From: Candidatus Poseidoniales archaeon
GTDB lineage: Archaea; Thermoplasmatota; Poseidoniia; Poseidoniales; Poseidoniaceae
Assembly (NCBI GenBank): GCA_003602535.1
Contig: QQSA01000115.1
Coordinates: 4,094 to 10,176, forward strand
Length of the DNA stretch: 6,083 bases
Reading direction: 5' to 3'
The notes beneath the pieces were generated by a model, which was not told where the DNA came from, did no database searches, and was given only the letters and a program-made list of their open reading frames with translations. The position numbers and the translations under genes were made by a program. The number at the start of each line of letters is the position of its first letter. The stretch's first letter is position 1. This document shows positions 4,513-6,083 of this stretch, in pieces.

Positions 4513-6083
4513 ATGAGACTTAGTTTCAAAGAAATGAAAGATGCTATTGCAAAAATTGTCCCTAAAGAAATCGAATATGAAGTCGATTTAGAGGCAGGAG
4601 ATATTGCGATTATTACCCCTACGCCAGATTCATTTGGTGGAGGAGAAGGTTTAGTTGGCAAGATTGCTAAGAAAATAAAGAGAAGAGTTGTCCTTCGACC
4701 TCATTCATCAATAATGAAGGATGAAAAAGAGACTGAAGAATTCATTCGAGATTTGATTGAAGAAGTTGCAGGTATAGATTCGATTTATTTCGATGCTTGT
4801 TACTGTGAAGTTACAGTAATATGTAACAATCCAGGGGAGGCTGTTGGAAAGAGAGGGGCGAATGCTAAAGCAATTCGTGACAAATGCGGCTGGATGGTTA
4901 AATTTGAAAGGACGCCACCGATTCATTCGAAAACTGTTCATGACATCAAGGGATATCGTGCATCTCATGCAAAAGAGCGTAGGAAACTTCTGAAGGATTT
5001 TGGGTTGAATATTTACCGTCCAAAAAGGCCTGGATCATTTTGGGTAAGAACTACTGCACTGGGATCTTATCGTGAAGTGGGAAGGGCTTGCCATCTTGTC
5101 ACAACCAATGAAAGTAGAGTTATGATTGATGTTGGAGTTAATATCGCATCAGATACTGATCCAATGCCATACTTTACCGCTCCTGAAGCACTACCCATGG
5201 AAAAAATGGATGCGGTTATTCTCACACATGCTCATCTGGACCATGCTGGCATGTTACCTGTTCTTTTCCGATATGGATACAGAGGACCAGTATATTGTAC
5301 GCCACCTACAAGAGATATGATGTTACTATTGCAATCAGATTATCTGAAAGTCGGAGGAGCAGAAGGAAAGAGAGCTCCATACGACATGGAAGACATTCGC
5401 ACCTGTATGAGACACGTCGTTGATGTTGATTGGGGACAAACTGTTGATATTGCTCCTGACGTAAAACTCACATTCCATAATGCAGGTCATATTCTTGGTT
5501 CATCATCTGTACACCTTCATGTCGGAGATGGTAAGCATAACATCGTATTCTCGGGAGATCAGAAATACGAGAAATCTTGGTTGTTTGATGCTGCGAATAC
5601 TAGATTCCCACGTTGTGAAACTCTAGTCATCGAATCTACTTATGGTGCATCTGGAGATTTCCAACCAAGTCGTGAAGAAGCAAATCAAGAATTACAAGAT
5701 ATTGTCAGTAGGACCATTCAACGTGGTGGAAAGATGATTTGCCCTGTTTTCGCAGTTGGCCGATCTCAAGAAGTTATGATTGCAATCGATGAATTATTCC
5801 GATCTGGAAGTGTCAAACCTGTACCTGTTTACCTTGATGGCATGATACAAGAAGCAACTGCAATTCATTCATCGCATCCAAATTATCTTACGCAAACCCT
5901 TCGAAAGAGTCTGCTGAAAGATGATGGAAATAATCCATTTACAAGCGATTGGTTTAGACCTGTCCAAGGAAGAGAAATGCGAGAATCGATAATCATGGAT
6001 AGTAGTCCATGCATAGTTTTAGCTACCAGCGGAATGATGAATGGAGGACCAGTAATGAACTACTTCCAAAACTGGGCACATGA
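4513..6083 (+). CDS. fttA: aCPSF1/FttA beta-CASP ribonuclease, transcription termination factor (3' end missing)
   Basis: The frame gives 523 residues and is cut by the window end; full-length archaeal members are about 630-640, so roughly 110 are missing. The enzyme is a zinc-dependent beta-CASP endo/exoribonuclease related to eukaryotic CPSF73, and in archaea it cleaves nascent RNA to terminate transcription. Residues 1-145 form the two N-terminal KH-type RNA-binding domains; the second has the GxxG loop GKRG (112-115). The metallo-beta-lactamase domain follows from WVRTTALGSYREVG (177-190), with Asp206, the HAHLDH motif (239-244), His326 (NAGHILGS) and Asp349 (SGDQKY). The beta-CASP domain begins near ESTYG (374-378) and includes FAVGRSQE (413-420), DGMIQEATAIH (442-452) and SGMMNGGPV (506-514). 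The C-terminal motif with the last metal-ligand histidine lies beyond the window. All visible catalytic residues are present. An alternative in-frame ATG at 4483 would add 10 residues. Confidence 0.96.
   Translation, partial: MRLSFKEMKDAIAKIVPKEIEYEVDLEAGDIAIITPTPDSFGGGEGLVGKIAKKIKRRVVLRPHSSIMKDEKETEEFIRDLIEEVAGIDSIYFDACYCEVTVICNNPGEAVGKRGANAKAIRDKCGWMVKFERTPPIHSKTVHDIKGYRASHAKERRKLLKDFGLNIYRPKRPGSFWVRTTALGSYREVGRACHLVTTNESRVMIDVGVNIASDTDPMPYFTAPEALPMEKMDAVILTHAHLDHAGMLPVLFRYGYRGPVYCTPPTRDMMLLLQSDYLKVGGAEGKRAPYDMEDIRTCMRHVVDVDWGQTVDIAPDVKLTFHNAGHILGSSSVHLHVGDGKHNIVFSGDQKYEKSWLFDAANTRFPRCETLVIESTYGASGDFQPSREEANQELQDIVSRTIQRGGKMICPVFAVGRSQEVMIAIDELFRSGSVKPVPVYLDGMIQEATAIHSSHPNYLTQTLRKSLLKDDGNNPFTSDWFRPVQGREMRESIIMDSSPCIVLATSGMMNGGPVMNYFQNWAH

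Noticed and set aside
4708..5320. Open frames opposite or within the aCPSF1 gene in other frames
   Set aside because: They are explained as by-products of the conserved coding frame, which carries all the expected metal-binding motifs.
1..6083. Mobile element, CRISPR array, toxin-antitoxin or defence system
   Set aside because: No transposase, integrase, direct-repeat array, terminal repeat or recognised defence domain was seen on either strand.

Overview
The window looks like a gene-dense chromosomal segment of a mesophilic euryarchaeon. The main evidence is an archaeal proteasome beta subunit with a short Gly-Thr cleaved propeptide, followed by an aCPSF1/FttA-type beta-CASP ribonuclease with KH domains. 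Supporting evidence is a single-module ZPR1 protein, a zinc-ribbon protein resembling haloarchaeal DUF5817, and a tRNA-Pro with an archaeal D-arm and encoded CCA. The moderately AT-rich composition and short gene spacing would fit a marine Thermoplasmatota lineage such as Marine Group II (Poseidoniales). That placement is inference; only 'Archaea, Euryarchaeota-like' is firm. I see no insertion sequence, CRISPR array, prophage or sign of recent transfer, and no gene-free stretch above 300 bases.

Left half (1-2283, all minus strand). Read in transcription order, this block runs as follows. First comes a protein with the fold signature of pyruvoyl-dependent arginine decarboxylase but without the Ser-Ser self-cleavage site. 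Next is a small zinc-ribbon/winged-helix-like protein, probably starting at a TTG just after the previous stop. Then come tRNA-Pro(UGG) and a multi-pass membrane protein with two acidic extracytoplasmic loops, which runs off the left edge. Spacings of 10 to 35 bases suggest shared transcription for at least part of the block.

Middle (2337-3710). A 95-residue two-helix membrane protein lies on the plus strand. Its stop codon directly abuts that of a converging minus-strand pair: an uncharacterised protein with an N-terminal PCNA-interaction-like motif (QTSLDAF), then a ZPR1 zinc-finger protein.

Right half (3711-6083, plus strand). A 92-base divergent intergenic region leads into psmB, a complete 20S proteasome beta subunit with its catalytic residues in place. 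An 86-base spacer with a GC-rich hairpin follows, then the gene for aCPSF1/FttA, the archaeal transcription-termination ribonuclease, truncated by the window end. The psmB-aCPSF1 neighbourhood is conserved in other euryarchaea.

Most of the window is ordinary archaeal housekeeping. The parts worth a second look are the apparently non-catalytic decarboxylase homologue, the putative PCNA-binding partner of ZPR1, and the hairpin around that gene's start codon.
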